A stretch of 64,000 nt of DNA. It comes from Streptomyces sp. G-G2 (lineage in GTDB: Bacteria > Actinomycetota > Actinomycetes > Streptomycetales > Streptomycetaceae). The stretch covers positions 62,001 through 126,000 of the forward strand of contig NZ_JASISO010000017.1 in assembly GCF_030063135.1 (NCBI RefSeq), written 5' to 3'. Under the pieces are notes generated by a model. That model searched no databases. It was not told the DNA's origin and saw only the letters and a program-made list of their open reading frames with translations. The position numbers and the translations under genes are program-made. Positions 33,085-41,524 of the stretch are shown in pieces (position 1 is the stretch's first letter; each line of letters starts with the position of its first letter).

Positions 33085-33303
33085 ATGGCCAATCCATTCG
33101 AGGACGAGAGTGCCGAGTACTACGTACTTGTGAACGAAGAGGGACAGCATTCCCTCTGGCCCGGCTTCGCTGAGGTTCCGGCGGGCTGGACCGTGGCGCA
33201 CGGCAAGGCCGCCCGGGCCGAGTGCCTGGACTACGTGAACGAGCACTGGACGGACATGCGTCCGCGCAGCCTCGCCGCAGCAATGGCCGCCGACGCCGCC
33301 TGA
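33085..33303 (+). CDS. MbtH-like NRPS chaperone
   Basis: A 72-residue protein from ATG 33085, with a GAAGGGAA ribosome binding site. It carries the hallmark residues of the family: NPFEDE, YYVLVNEEGQHSLWP, the invariant VPAGW, and YVNEHWTDMRPRSL. MbtH proteins bind adenylation domains and are needed for their folding or activity. It would serve the A domains at 1-24967 and 42228-45737. It heads the operon that continues with the ACP and ketosynthases. Confidence 0.97.
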   Translation: MANPFEDESAEYYVLVNEEGQHSLWPGFAEVPAGWTVAHGKAARAECLDYVNEHWTDMRPRSLAAAMAADAA

Positions 33304-33388
33304 AGAGGCCCACGAATTTCTCCGTGACGGCGGCCCGAGCGCACCTCACGGACGACCAGCGATTCAGCGATCTAGGAGAAGCACAATC

Positions 33389-33640
33389 ATGTCGACCCTC
33401 ACCGACGAGCGCCGCACCGCCATCAAGGAAATCGTCTGCGACATCCTTGAACTCGAAGAGGACGAAGTCAGCGAGACCAGTCTCTTCATCGACGACCACG
33501 GCGCCGACTCGCTGCGTGCCATCGAAATCCTCGCCTCCCTGGAAAAGGAATTCGGTATCACCATCGACCAGTCCGAGCTCGCCCAGATGGTCAACCTGGA
33601 GCGCGTCTACGACGTCGTGTCGGCGGCTCCCGTCCGCTGA
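33389..33640 (+). CDS. Acyl carrier protein of the type II polyketide cassette
   Basis: An 83-residue acidic helical protein with the phosphopantetheine site in HGADSLRA (S41) and the usual LxxExF and ITI helix III features. A good AGGAGA ribosome binding site precedes ATG 33389. It immediately precedes the ketosynthase genes and is the only stand-alone ACP in the window, so it is the expected carrier on which the reduced acyl chain is built. Confidence 0.97.
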   Translation: MSTLTDERRTAIKEIVCDILELEEDEVSETSLFIDDHGADSLRAIEILASLEKEFGITIDQSELAQMVNLERVYDVVSAAPVR

Positions 33641-33694
33641 CCCGGCCCGCACGTCCGCCGCACCGCAGGTTCGCAGGTCTGAAGGGGGAAGAGC

Positions 33695-34945
33695 ATGTCC
33701 TCAGTACGCCCCGGCGCCGACACCGGGAAACGCCGGGTGGTCCTCACCGGCATGGGAGTCATCTCCAGCATTGGCATCGGGGCCGAGGAGTTCACCGCCA
33801 GTCTGCGGGCCGGGCGTAGCGGCGTCAGCCCGATCTCGGTGTTCGACGTCGAAGGCTTCGCCCACGTCAACGGGTGCGAGGTCAAGGGCTTCGAGCCCGA
33901 ACAGTGGATCTCCCGCACCCCGGTGCGTGAGCTGGGCCGGGCCAGCCGCTTCGCCGTAGCGGCGGCGCGGATGGCCGTGCAGGACGCCGGTCTGGATCCG
34001 GCCGAACTCGCCGGCCGACGGGGGCTCATCTCCGTCGGCACCACGGACGGCGAGTCCTACGAGCTGGACCAGCTGGTGGCCGCCGAACTCGCGGACGGCC
34101 CGGAGCACATGGACCCGGAGATCGTCCGGCGCGTGTCGCCGGCCAGGCTCTCCACGGCCATCGCCCAGGAGCTGGAGCTCACCGACATCGAGGCCCCCAC
34201 CATCGCCACCGCCTGCTCCGCGGGCAACTACGCGATCGGGTACGGCTTCGACGCGGTGAGCTCCGGCGAGGTCGAGTTCGCGCTGTGCGGAGGCGCGGAC
34301 GCGATGTGCCGCAAGACCTTCACCGGTTTCTACCGGCTGGGCACCATCGCCCCGGAGTTCTGCCAGCCCTTCGACGCCGACCGCAAGGGCATCCTCACCG
34401 GTGAGGGCGCGGGCGTGCTGGTCCTGGAGAGCCTCGACTCGGCCCTGGCCCGCGGCGCCACCATCTACGCAGAGGTCCTCGGCTACGGCCTCAACTGCGA
34501 CGCGTACCACCAGGTCGCGCCGAACGGCGACAGCGTCGCCCAGGCCATGCGCATCGCCCTGGAGAACGCGGGCGTGAAGCCCGAGGAGGTCGACCTGATC
34601 TCCGCCCACGGCACGGGCACCAAGGCGAACGACATCACCGAGGCCGACGCCATCAACAAGGTCTTCGGCGAAGGCCCCCCGCGCACCATCTCGCTGAAGT
34701 CGATGCTCGGCCACACCATGGGCGCGGCCAGCGCCCTCGGGGCCATCGCCTGCGGACTGGCGATCACCCACGGCTTCATCCCCCCGACCATCAACCACCA
34801 CAAGACCGACCCGGAGTGCCGGATCGACTGCGTCCCCAACCACGCGGTCGAGGCCGACCTGCGGATCGTGCAGAACAACGGCCTGGCCTTCGGCGGCAAC
34901 AACGCCATCGTGATCCTCGGCAAGTACGAGGGGACGCGGACGTGA
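33695..34945 (+). CDS. Beta-ketoacyl-ACP synthase, catalytically intact (KS1)
   Basis: A 416-residue FabF-type condensing enzyme. The Cys-His-His triad is complete: TACSAGN (C174), HGTGT (H305) and LGHTMGA (H340), with the conserved Lys at 335. It performs decarboxylative Claisen condensation of malonyl-ACP with the growing chain. The last bases overlap the next gene (GTGA at 34942), so KS1 and KS2 are made together and probably interact. In type II systems that build fully reduced-dehydrated polyene chains (ishigamide, aryl polyene and cinnamoyl types), such a KS pairs with a chain-length-factor-like partner. Confidence 0.95.
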   Translation: MSSVRPGADTGKRRVVLTGMGVISSIGIGAEEFTASLRAGRSGVSPISVFDVEGFAHVNGCEVKGFEPEQWISRTPVRELGRASRFAVAAARMAVQDAGLDPAELAGRRGLISVGTTDGESYELDQLVAAELADGPEHMDPEIVRRVSPARLSTAIAQELELTDIEAPTIATACSAGNYAIGYGFDAVSSGEVEFALCGGADAMCRKTFTGFYRLGTIAPEFCQPFDADRKGILTGEGAGVLVLESLDSALARGATIYAEVLGYGLNCDAYHQVAPNGDSVAQAMRIALENAGVKPEEVDLISAHGTGTKANDITEADAINKVFGEGPPRTISLKSMLGHTMGAASALGAIACGLAITHGFIPPTINHHKTDPECRIDCVPNHAVEADLRIVQNNGLAFGGNNAIVILGKYEGTRT

Positions 34946-36072
34946 GATACCCCATCGTCGGCGTCGGGGCCGTCGCCGCCATCGGCCGGAACCCGGACGA
35001 GATCTTCACCGCTCTGTGCACGGGACGCAGCGGGCTGGCGCCCCTGCGGGCCTTCGACCGGTCCCGCTTCAACGCGCAGCAGCTCTTCGAGATCGACGAC
35101 CGCCAGACCGACGGCGTCGACGAACCGGGCCGCGCCACCCGCTTCCTGATCGAGGCGGTCCGCCAGGCCGCCGAGGACGCCGGACTCCCCGAGGACCTCG
35201 CCGGGATCCCGGTCCTGGTGGGCACCGGCCTGCGCGAACTGAGGTCCCTGGAGCTGTGGTGGCGCGACGGCGTCCCCTTCGACGCCGACGGGCTCCACTT
35301 CGAGGACGCGCTGCGGCGCAGGTTCGGCGCCGACGACACCCACACGTTCGCCGGTGCCTGTTCCGCCTCGCTGTACGCCCTCGCCCTGGCCTGGGACATG
35401 CTGGAACTCGGCGAGGCGGAGACGGTCATCGTGGCCGGCTGCGACGTGGTCACCGAGAGCATGTTCGGCCAGGCGGACCGCGTCCAGTTCGACCCGCCGC
35501 CCTCCGTGCGCCCCTTCGACAAGGACCGCCAGGGCACCATCCTGGGCGAGGGCGCCGCCGCCGTCGTCCTCACCCGCAGCGCCGCCGAGGACCGTCCGGT
35601 GCGCGCCTGGCTGCGCTCGGTGGCCGTCAACTGCGACGCCCACCACCAGACCGCGCCGGACGAGGCCGGAGTGGAGGCCGCCGTCCGCGAGGCCCAGGAG
35701 CTGGCGCGGGTCACGCCCGACGAGATCGACCTCGTCGTCCTGCACGCCACCGGCACCCCGCTCAACGACCGTACGGAAGCCACCGTGACCACCCGGGTGT
35801 TCGACGGCGCCGCCCCGGCGCTCACCGGCATCAAATCGCTCACCGGACACACCTCGGGCTCGGCCGGGCTGCTCAGCCTGATCGTCGCGGTGCGCTCCCT
35901 CGACACCGGACTCGTCCCGCCCGTCGCGGGCCTCGTCGAACCACTGCCCGAGGGCGCCGGGCTCCACCTGGTGACCGGCGCGCCGCTGGCGGCGCCCCTG
36001 CGCCTGGCCCAGGTCAACAGTTTCGGCTTCGGCGGCGTCAACGCCGTCGCGATCGTGGGAGGTGCCGCATGA
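34942..36072 (+). CDS. Beta-ketoacyl-ACP synthase, second intact copy (KS2)
   Basis: A 376-residue protein from GTG 34942, overlapping the KS1 stop. It is more diverged than KS1 but retains Cys (GACSAS, C140), His (HATGT, H268), Lys298 and His (TGHTSGS, H303). It is therefore not a classical chain-length factor, which would lack the Cys. It may start or extend a different part of the chain, or act as a partner with residual activity. ATGA coupling to the next gene at 36069. Confidence 0.92.
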   Translation: MRYPIVGVGAVAAIGRNPDEIFTALCTGRSGLAPLRAFDRSRFNAQQLFEIDDRQTDGVDEPGRATRFLIEAVRQAAEDAGLPEDLAGIPVLVGTGLRELRSLELWWRDGVPFDADGLHFEDALRRRFGADDTHTFAGACSASLYALALAWDMLELGEAETVIVAGCDVVTESMFGQADRVQFDPPPSVRPFDKDRQGTILGEGAAAVVLTRSAAEDRPVRAWLRSVAVNCDAHHQTAPDEAGVEAAVREAQELARVTPDEIDLVVLHATGTPLNDRTEATVTTRVFDGAAPALTGIKSLTGHTSGSAGLLSLIVAVRSLDTGLVPPVAGLVEPLPEGAGLHLVTGAPLAAPLRLAQVNSFGFGGVNAVAIVGGAA

Positions 36073-36959
36073 GCGTCGCCGTCTCCGGTGTCGCCGTGGC
36101 CCTGCCCGGCGCGGCCGACCCGCGCGCCCTCCTGCGGCCCGCCGTCCCCGGCGCCGCCCCGGTGGACGCCGCTGCCCTCATCGGCAAGAAGGGTCTGCGC
36201 TTCAAGGACCGCGCCACCCGGCTCGGACTGCACCTCGCGTACGCGGCGCTCACCGACGCCGGGTTCCTCGACGGCTGGGAACCCACCGTCCCCGGCGAGC
36301 GCGTCGGCGTCGTGGTCAGCTCCAACCTCGGCAACGCGGACACCGTCTGCCGAGCCGTGGAGACCATCGCCAAGGAGTCCACCAGCGCACTCAGCCCGAT
36401 GGACACCCCCAACGCCTCCAGCAACATCATCGCCTCGGAGACCGCGATCCGGTTCGGACTGCGCGGCCCCAACCTCACCGTGTGCAACGGCAGGACCTCG
36501 GGTCTCGACGCGGTCCGCTGGGCCGCCCTGATGCTCCGCTCCGGCCGCGCCGACCACATGGTGGTCACCGGCGTCGAGCCGGACAACGAGGTGACCCGCC
36601 GCCTCGTGGACGGGCCGGTGGCCGACGGCGGCGCCGCCCTGGTGCTCAGCCGCACCCCCACGGCATCCGCCAAGGCGCTGCTCGGCCCCCTCGTCCGCAC
36701 CTCCCGGCCCGAGGACACCGTCGCCCGGCTCTCCGGGCCGGTCCCCGGCGCCGGGCTCTGGCTCACGCCCGAGACGGGTCCGGACTCCGGCTCCGCCCTG
36801 CGGCTCACCCTCGACGGCTGGGGCGAACTCTCCGGCGCGCTGGGCGTCGTACAGTGCGCCGCCGCGGCCGGCTGGTTCGCGCAGGGGCACACCGAGCCGG
36901 TGTACGCCCTGATCGGAGGCGCCGGAGCCGCCCTGGTCCGCGCCGAGGGCGCGGCATGA
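36069..36959 (+). CDS. Short ketosynthase-like protein without active-site Cys (KS3)
   Basis: A 296-residue protein, about 100 residues shorter than a full condensing enzyme. The N-terminal thiolase half is recognisable (GKKGLRFKDRATRLGL, VVVSSNLGNADTV, GPNLTVCNGRTSG). At the nucleophile position six residues after the Pro there is Asn (N140), with a Cys one place earlier. The C-terminal half is reduced and carries neither the HGTGT nor the GH motif. It shares the unusual x-G-R signature at the nucleophile site with KS4 at 38774. It is likely a non-catalytic partner of a condensing enzyme. It overlaps both neighbours by ATGA. Confidence 0.85.
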   Translation: MSVAVSGVAVALPGAADPRALLRPAVPGAAPVDAAALIGKKGLRFKDRATRLGLHLAYAALTDAGFLDGWEPTVPGERVGVVVSSNLGNADTVCRAVETIAKESTSALSPMDTPNASSNIIASETAIRFGLRGPNLTVCNGRTSGLDAVRWAALMLRSGRADHMVVTGVEPDNEVTRRLVDGPVADGGAALVLSRTPTASAKALLGPLVRTSRPEDTVARLSGPVPGAGLWLTPETGPDSGSALRLTLDGWGELSGALGVVQCAAAAGWFAQGHTEPVYALIGGAGAALVRAEGAA

Positions 36960-37708
36960 GCGATGTGGTGCTGCTCCACGGACTCGGCAACAACGAGTCG
37001 ATCTGGGAGCCGATGGCCGGGCACTGGGACCCGCGGGTACGGGTCCACGCGCCCCGGCTGCCCTGGCACAGCGGCGGGATCGCCGGATGGCGGCACGAGA
37101 GCGATTCGGCGGCGCTGCTCCAAGGCGTCCTGGACGCGGTCCCCGGCGGCGCCGACGTGGTGGTGGCCCACTCCTTCAGCTCGGTGCTGCTGCTCGAACT
37201 GCTCGCCCGCCGGGCGGCCGCCGGGGATCCGCTCGACGTCGCCGCCGTCGTCCTGGTCAACCCCTTCTACCGGGCCGACGCCGACGAGTTCCACTGGAAC
37301 CTGCTCGGTACGAGCATGGCCGACTTCCCGCGCACCATGGCCGAGTCCATCCGGCTGCGCACGCTCGACCGGCCCATCGGCGAGGACCTGCGGGCCGACA
37401 TGGCCCGCCGGATGACCGAATGGGTCGGCCCGTACGGCTGGCTCCGCTTCTTCGAGACCTATCTGCGCACCCCGCTGTTCCGCGTCGACCTCGTGGAGAC
37501 CCCGGCGCTGGTGATCGGCGGCGAGCTCGACCTCGCGGCCCCCGTGGACGAGGCCCGCCGGCTCGCCGCCCGGCTGCCCGCGGGCACCTGTGTGACCGTG
37601 CCCGGCTGCGGCCACTTCCCGATGCTGGAGCGGCCCGAGTGGCTGGCCCGCACCGTGTGGTCCGTCCTCGACCGGACCCCCGAACCGGCCGGGCTCCCGG
37701 CGGCCTGA
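36956..37708 (+). CDS. Alpha/beta hydrolase, possible acyl- or aminoacyl-transferase
   Basis: A 250-residue alpha/beta hydrolase fold protein. Oxyanion segment LLHGLGNN near the N-terminus; nucleophile elbow AHSFSS (S73), where the usual second Gly is Ser; acid in GGELDLAAP; His in CGHFPM. It is embedded in the polyketide genes by ATGA overlap, so it acts with them or on their product. Options are a chain-releasing hydrolase, an acyltransferase moving the finished acyl chain, or a shuttle of the SyrC/CmaE kind that moves an aminoacyl group between carrier proteins. The SyrC-type nucleophile is Cys and this one is Ser, so the last option is only a hypothesis. Confidence 0.88.
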   Translation: MSDVVLLHGLGNNESIWEPMAGHWDPRVRVHAPRLPWHSGGIAGWRHESDSAALLQGVLDAVPGGADVVVAHSFSSVLLLELLARRAAAGDPLDVAAVVLVNPFYRADADEFHWNLLGTSMADFPRTMAESIRLRTLDRPIGEDLRADMARRMTEWVGPYGWLRFFETYLRTPLFRVDLVETPALVIGGELDLAAPVDEARRLAARLPAGTCVTVPGCGHFPMLERPEWLARTVWSVLDRTPEPAGLPAA

Positions 37709-37769
37709 CCCGGTGCCCCCGATCCATCCCACGTCCGACCCGATCCGCCCCCCTACGAAGGAGTCCGTG

Positions 37770-38777
37770 ATGGGCCCGACGCCCCATCCCGCTGTGACGG
37801 CGCTGCTGGAGAACCCGACGACAGGACGGCTGCGCCCCCTGTTCGAAGGCAACAACATCAGCTTCGCCATCGGCTTCAAGCACATCAACTACGTTGCCGA
37901 GGCCGCCGTCCTGAACCATTTCAGGTCCGCGGGCCTGCCCGTCGGCGACCTCTACCGGCGCTTCGGGCTCGGATTCGACGTGGTGGACATCCACTCCCGC
38001 CTCGCCGCGCTGCTCGCCGTCGACGACGAGGTGGAAGCGGTCGTCACCCCGGCCACCAAGGCCGGCGAGGACCGGCTCCGCTTCAAGGTCGAGCTGTACG
38101 TCGAGCGCGACGGCAAGCGCGTCAAGTGCGCGGGCTCCAAGGTGCAGGTCGTCCTGCGCGTCGACGACCACATCAAGGCCGAGGAGTCCTTGCCCGAGGG
38201 GATCGAGCGGTTCACCGCCGTCCGCCTGGGCACCGGCGAACGCCGCGGGATCGCGGCGGCCCCCCGGCCCTACGGGGAGTTCACCGCGGGCCGCGGCACC
38301 ACCGCCGACCCCGTCCTGGACGAGATCATCGGCGACACCAACGCCTTCGGCTGGCGCTGGCGGATGCCGTACTTCTACTGCCACTTCAACGAGCGCGTCC
38401 AGATGTCCGGCTTCCTGCGGATCATGGAGGAGGTCGAGGACCTCTTCCTCGCCGACCGGGGCCTCCCCATCAAGAAGGTCCTCGACACCCGGGGCTGGAT
38501 CCCCGTCGTCACCCAGTCCCGGATCGAGATCCTCGACGAGACCGTGATGGAGGAGGAGCTCTACACCGTCTACACGGTCGAGAGCGTCTTCAAGACGCTC
38601 CTCTACTCCACCCGCATGGACTGCTACGTCCTGCGCGACGGCTCGCTCGTGAAGACCGCCACCGGCACCATCACCCACGGCTACCTCCACGAGTCGGCGC
38701 CCAACCAGTGGGAGATGGCCGAGTTCGACGAGTCCACGGTGGCCGCGCTCTCCACCCCCCGCCGGGCGGCGTCATGA
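37770..38777 (+). CDS. Double hotdog protein, acyl-ACP thioesterase/dehydratase-like
   Basis: A 335-residue protein with ATG 37770 preceded by GAAGGAG. The frame is open further upstream but without support. Two tandem hotdog-like halves are visible. The first (about 25-150) runs NNISFAIGFKHINYVAEAAVLNHF to VVDIHSRL. The second (about 185-320) runs FYCHFNERVQMSGFLRIMEEVEDLFL to VVTQSRIEIL. This is the arrangement of FatA-like acyl-ACP thioesterases and of double hotdog enzymes such as LnmK. The catalytic residue is not obvious. In context it could hydrolyse or transfer the finished acyl chain from ACP, or act as an extra dehydratase or isomerase. It is separated from the previous gene by 61 bases, the only real gap in this operon after KS1. 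Confidence 0.8.
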   Translation: MGPTPHPAVTALLENPTTGRLRPLFEGNNISFAIGFKHINYVAEAAVLNHFRSAGLPVGDLYRRFGLGFDVVDIHSRLAALLAVDDEVEAVVTPATKAGEDRLRFKVELYVERDGKRVKCAGSKVQVVLRVDDHIKAEESLPEGIERFTAVRLGTGERRGIAAAPRPYGEFTAGRGTTADPVLDEIIGDTNAFGWRWRMPYFYCHFNERVQMSGFLRIMEEVEDLFLADRGLPIKKVLDTRGWIPVVTQSRIEILDETVMEEELYTVYTVESVFKTLLYSTRMDCYVLRDGSLVKTATGTITHGYLHESAPNQWEMAEFDESTVAALSTPRRAAS

Positions 38778-39880
38778 GCACCGCCGTGGCAGCCCGGGCG
38801 GTCATCACCGGCTGGTCGGCGGTCTCCCCGTACGGCATCGGCGCCGACGCGCTGACCGAGGGCCTGCGCAGCGGGCGCTCGACGGGCGCCCCGGTGGACA
38901 CCGCGCGCTGGAAGGTGCCCGGCGGCCGGGCCCATCTGGTACCCGGCTTCGAGACCCGCGAGGTGCTCGGCAAGAAGGGCACCCGCTCCATGGACCGGGT
39001 CACCGGCCTCGCCGTGGCCGCCGTCGGCTCGCTGCTCGATCGGCCGGGCGCCGTCCGGGAGTCGGAGACCGGCGAGCGGGCCGCGCTGGTGCTCGCCACC
39101 ACCACCGGCAGCGCCGCCAGCATGATGGACTTCACCCGCAGCTCGCTGGTCGGCGACCGGCCCTACGACGTCGACCCGGCCGTGATGCCCAACGCCGTCA
39201 TGAACTGCGCCGCCGGCCAGTGCGCCATCTGGTACGGCATCAAGGGTCCCAACACCACGCTGGCCGGCGGCCGCGCGGCGAGCCTGCTCTCCCTGAACTA
39301 CGCGACCCGGCTGCTCTCCTCGGGCCGCGCCGACACCGTGCTCTGCGCCGCCGCCGAGGAGTACTCGGCCGCCCGCTACTGGCTGGAGCGGCACAGCCGG
39401 GGCGCCGAGGCGCCCGGCGTCCCGCTCGGCGAGGGCGCGGCCGTCCTGCTCATCGAGCCGGCCGACCGCTTCGCCCCCGGACGGCCGGCGCTCGCCGAGG
39501 TCCTGGCCGTACGGACCCGGGTGGCCACGGGCAGCCTGGTGCGCCCGGCCCTGGAGGCCTGCGTACGCTCCGCCCTCGACGCCGCGGGCGTCCGCCCGCG
39601 GGAGGTGTGGGCGGCCGGCGCCGGTGACGCCCCCGGCCTGCTCGGCCACCTGGAGCGCGAGGTGCTCACCGAGGTCTGCGGCGCCGAGGCCCTGGAGCGG
39701 GTACCCGCCGTGAGCCGGATCGGCGACGTCTCCGCGGCCTCCGGGTCGTTCCAGATCGCCATGCTGCTGGCCACCGCCGCGGGCGACGCCCAGGCGGCCG
39801 GCCAGGTCGCCGTCGTCACGTCCGCCGACCGCGACGGCTCGCTGGCCTGCGCGGTGCTGCGGCTGGGAGGTACCTCGTGA
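38774..39880 (+). CDS. Ketosynthase-like/chain-length-factor-like protein lacking catalytic Cys (KS4)
   Basis: A 368-residue condensing-enzyme homologue. The nucleophile position in KGPNTTLAGGRAASLL is Gly165 in place of Cys. The HGTGT segment is replaced by AAGAGDAPG, and the final GH motif by GDVSAASGS. The fold is otherwise full length. It therefore probably acts as a chain-length-factor-like partner of KS1 or KS2. It shares the GKKGxRxxDRxT segment and the x-G-R site with KS3. It overlaps the preceding gene by ATGA and the following one by GTGA. Confidence 0.88.
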   Translation: MSTAVAARAVITGWSAVSPYGIGADALTEGLRSGRSTGAPVDTARWKVPGGRAHLVPGFETREVLGKKGTRSMDRVTGLAVAAVGSLLDRPGAVRESETGERAALVLATTTGSAASMMDFTRSSLVGDRPYDVDPAVMPNAVMNCAAGQCAIWYGIKGPNTTLAGGRAASLLSLNYATRLLSSGRADTVLCAAAEEYSAARYWLERHSRGAEAPGVPLGEGAAVLLIEPADRFAPGRPALAEVLAVRTRVATGSLVRPALEACVRSALDAAGVRPREVWAAGAGDAPGLLGHLEREVLTEVCGAEALERVPAVSRIGDVSAASGSFQIAMLLATAAGDAQAAGQVAVVTSADRDGSLACAVLRLGGTS

Positions 39881-40281
39881 CCACGGCCGCGCCCGCCCCG
39901 GTCAGCCCGGTCGCCGCCGAGGTCCGGGTGGAATCCCGTACCGAGGACGGCCTGGCCGCCACCGCCCGCGTCGAGATCCTCGCGAGCGAGCCGGTGTTCG
40001 CCGGCCACTACCCCGACTTCCCGATCTTCCCCGGGGTCTGCGTGCTGGAATGCGTACAGCGCGCGGCCACCGACGGGGACGCCGCTCCGGCCCCCACCGA
40101 ACTCGCCGCCGTCGAATCGGCGCGGTTCGCCGGAGCCGTCTACCCCGGGGACACCCTCACCCTCACCCTCAAGTGGCGCCGTACGGAGGCCGGACTGCGC
40201 TGCGACGCCGTCGCGGCGACGGAGCGCGGCAAGGCCGCGTCCGTACGGCTGCGCTACGAGCCCGCCGGAGGTGTGCGATGA
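39877..40281 (+). CDS. Hotdog 3-hydroxyacyl-ACP dehydratase subunit carrying the catalytic His
   Basis: A 134-residue single hotdog domain of FabZ type from GTG 39877 (GTGA overlap). The active-site segment GHYPDFPIFPGVCVLECVQ retains both His44 and the Glu58 position. It is the His-bearing member of a dehydratase pair with the adjacent gene, whose His is missing. Paired dehydratases are described for aryl polyene synthesis (ApeI/ApeP). It would remove water after each ketoreduction to give the conjugated double bonds. Confidence 0.9.
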   Translation: MTTAAPAPVSPVAAEVRVESRTEDGLAATARVEILASEPVFAGHYPDFPIFPGVCVLECVQRAATDGDAAPAPTELAAVESARFAGAVYPGDTLTLTLKWRRTEAGLRCDAVAATERGKAASVRLRYEPAGGVR

Positions 40282-40784
40282 CCACCGCACCCGTGCGGTC
40301 CCTGCCCCGGGTGACGGATCTGCTTCCGCACCGCTACCCCATGCTGCTCGTGGACCGGGTACTGGAACTCCTACCCGGCGAGTACATCCGCGCCGTCAAG
40401 GCCGTCACCCACAACGAGCCCTGGTACCAGGGGATGTCCCCCGGATCCCCGCTGGACTACCCGCCGTCCCTGCTCATCGAGTCCTGGGGCCAGACGGCCG
40501 GGCTGCTGGCGTCGGCGATCGCCGACGCGCCCGTCGGCCAGGTCATGCTCTTCGGCTCCGTGGCCGACGCCGAGTTCCACCGGCCGGTGCGGCCCGGCGA
40601 ACTGATCGAGCACCGGGTCCGGATCACCAGGGCCCTCACCGACTCGGTGATCTTCGAGGGGACCAGCCACCGCGGCGACGAGACCGTGATGAGCGTGACC
40701 CGGATGGTGATGGCCTTCCGCCCCGCCGAACAGCTCCGCCCCACCGGCACGCCCGCCGGCAGCAACCGAGAGGCCACCCGATGA
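40278..40784 (+). CDS. FabZ/FabA-like dehydratase partner lacking the catalytic His
   Basis: A 168-residue hotdog protein with the FabZ entry LLPHRYPMLLVDRV. The active-site stretch reads GMSPGSPLDYPPSLLIESWGQ: the His of GHFP is replaced by Met53, while the Glu (E68) is kept. ATGA overlap with the previous dehydratase gene suggests the two form a heterodimer, with one subunit giving the His and the other possibly shaping the tunnel. The family is normally homodimeric, so this is an informative departure. Confidence 0.9.
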   Translation: MTTAPVRSLPRVTDLLPHRYPMLLVDRVLELLPGEYIRAVKAVTHNEPWYQGMSPGSPLDYPPSLLIESWGQTAGLLASAIADAPVGQVMLFGSVADAEFHRPVRPGELIEHRVRITRALTDSVIFEGTSHRGDETVMSVTRMVMAFRPAEQLRPTGTPAGSNREATR

Positions 40785-41524
40785 CCGACAGCAGGCCCGT
40801 GGCGCTGATCAGCGGAGGCTCCCGAGGCATCGGCCGGGCCACCGTGCTCAAGCTCGCCGCCGACGGCTACGACGTGAGCTTCTGCTACCACTCCCGGGAG
40901 GAGGCGGCGCAGACCCTGGCCAAGGAGGCCGACCAGCTCGGCGCACGCGTGCTCTACCGGCGCGTCGACGTCAGCGACGCGGCCGCGGTGCGCGCGTGGG
41001 TGGCCGCCACCGAGGACGAGCTGGGGCCGGTCGCGACCGCGGTCACCTCGGCCGGCATCACCCGCGACAAGGGGCTGGTGATGATGTCCGACGACGACTG
41101 GAAGTCGGTCCTCTCGACCAACCTCGACGGGGTCTTCCACGTGTGCCGCGCGGTGGCCTTCCCCATGATGAAGCGCCGCGAGGGCAGCATCGTCAACATC
41201 TCCTCGGTCGCCGGGATCTACGGCAACGCCAGCCAGACCAACTACGCCGCCTCCAAGGCCGGGATCATCGGCTTCTCCCGGTCGCTGGCCAAGGAGGTCG
41301 GCCGCTACGGCATCCGCGTCAACGTGGCCGCCCCCGGATTCGTCGACACCGACATGACCGCGGCCGTGTCCGAGCGCGCCGTGGAGGGGGCCCTCGCGAA
41401 CGTGGCCCTGGGCCGCATGGGTACCGCCGAGGAGGTCGCCGAGCTGGTCGCGTTCCTCGCCGGCGAGCGCGCGGGCTACATCACCGGATCCGTCTTCCAG
41501 ATCGACGGGGGGATATCCCTGTGA
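40781..41524 (+). CDS. 3-oxoacyl-ACP reductase (FabG-type ketoreductase)
   Basis: A 247-residue short-chain dehydrogenase. NADP(H) motif GGSRGIG (12-18), Asn114, catalytic Ser in NISSVAG (141-142), Tyr155 and Lys159 in YAASK, and a C-terminal GSVFQIDGG. It reduces each beta-ketoacyl-ACP intermediate so that the dehydratase pair can form double bonds. No enoyl reductase is present in the operon, so the chain should stay unsaturated. Overlaps its neighbours by ATGA and GTGA. Confidence 0.96.
   Translation: MTDSRPVALISGGSRGIGRATVLKLAADGYDVSFCYHSREEAAQTLAKEADQLGARVLYRRVDVSDAAAVRAWVAATEDELGPVATAVTSAGITRDKGLVMMSDDDWKSVLSTNLDGVFHVCRAVAFPMMKRREGSIVNISSVAGIYGNASQTNYAASKAGIIGFSRSLAKEVGRYGIRVNVAAPGFVDTDMTAAVSERAVEGALANVALGRMGTAEEVAELVAFLAGERAGYITGSVFQIDGGISL

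Noticed and set aside
34942..36072. KS2 as a classical chain-length factor
   Set aside because: The active-site Cys and both His residues are present, so it is a condensing enzyme by sequence.
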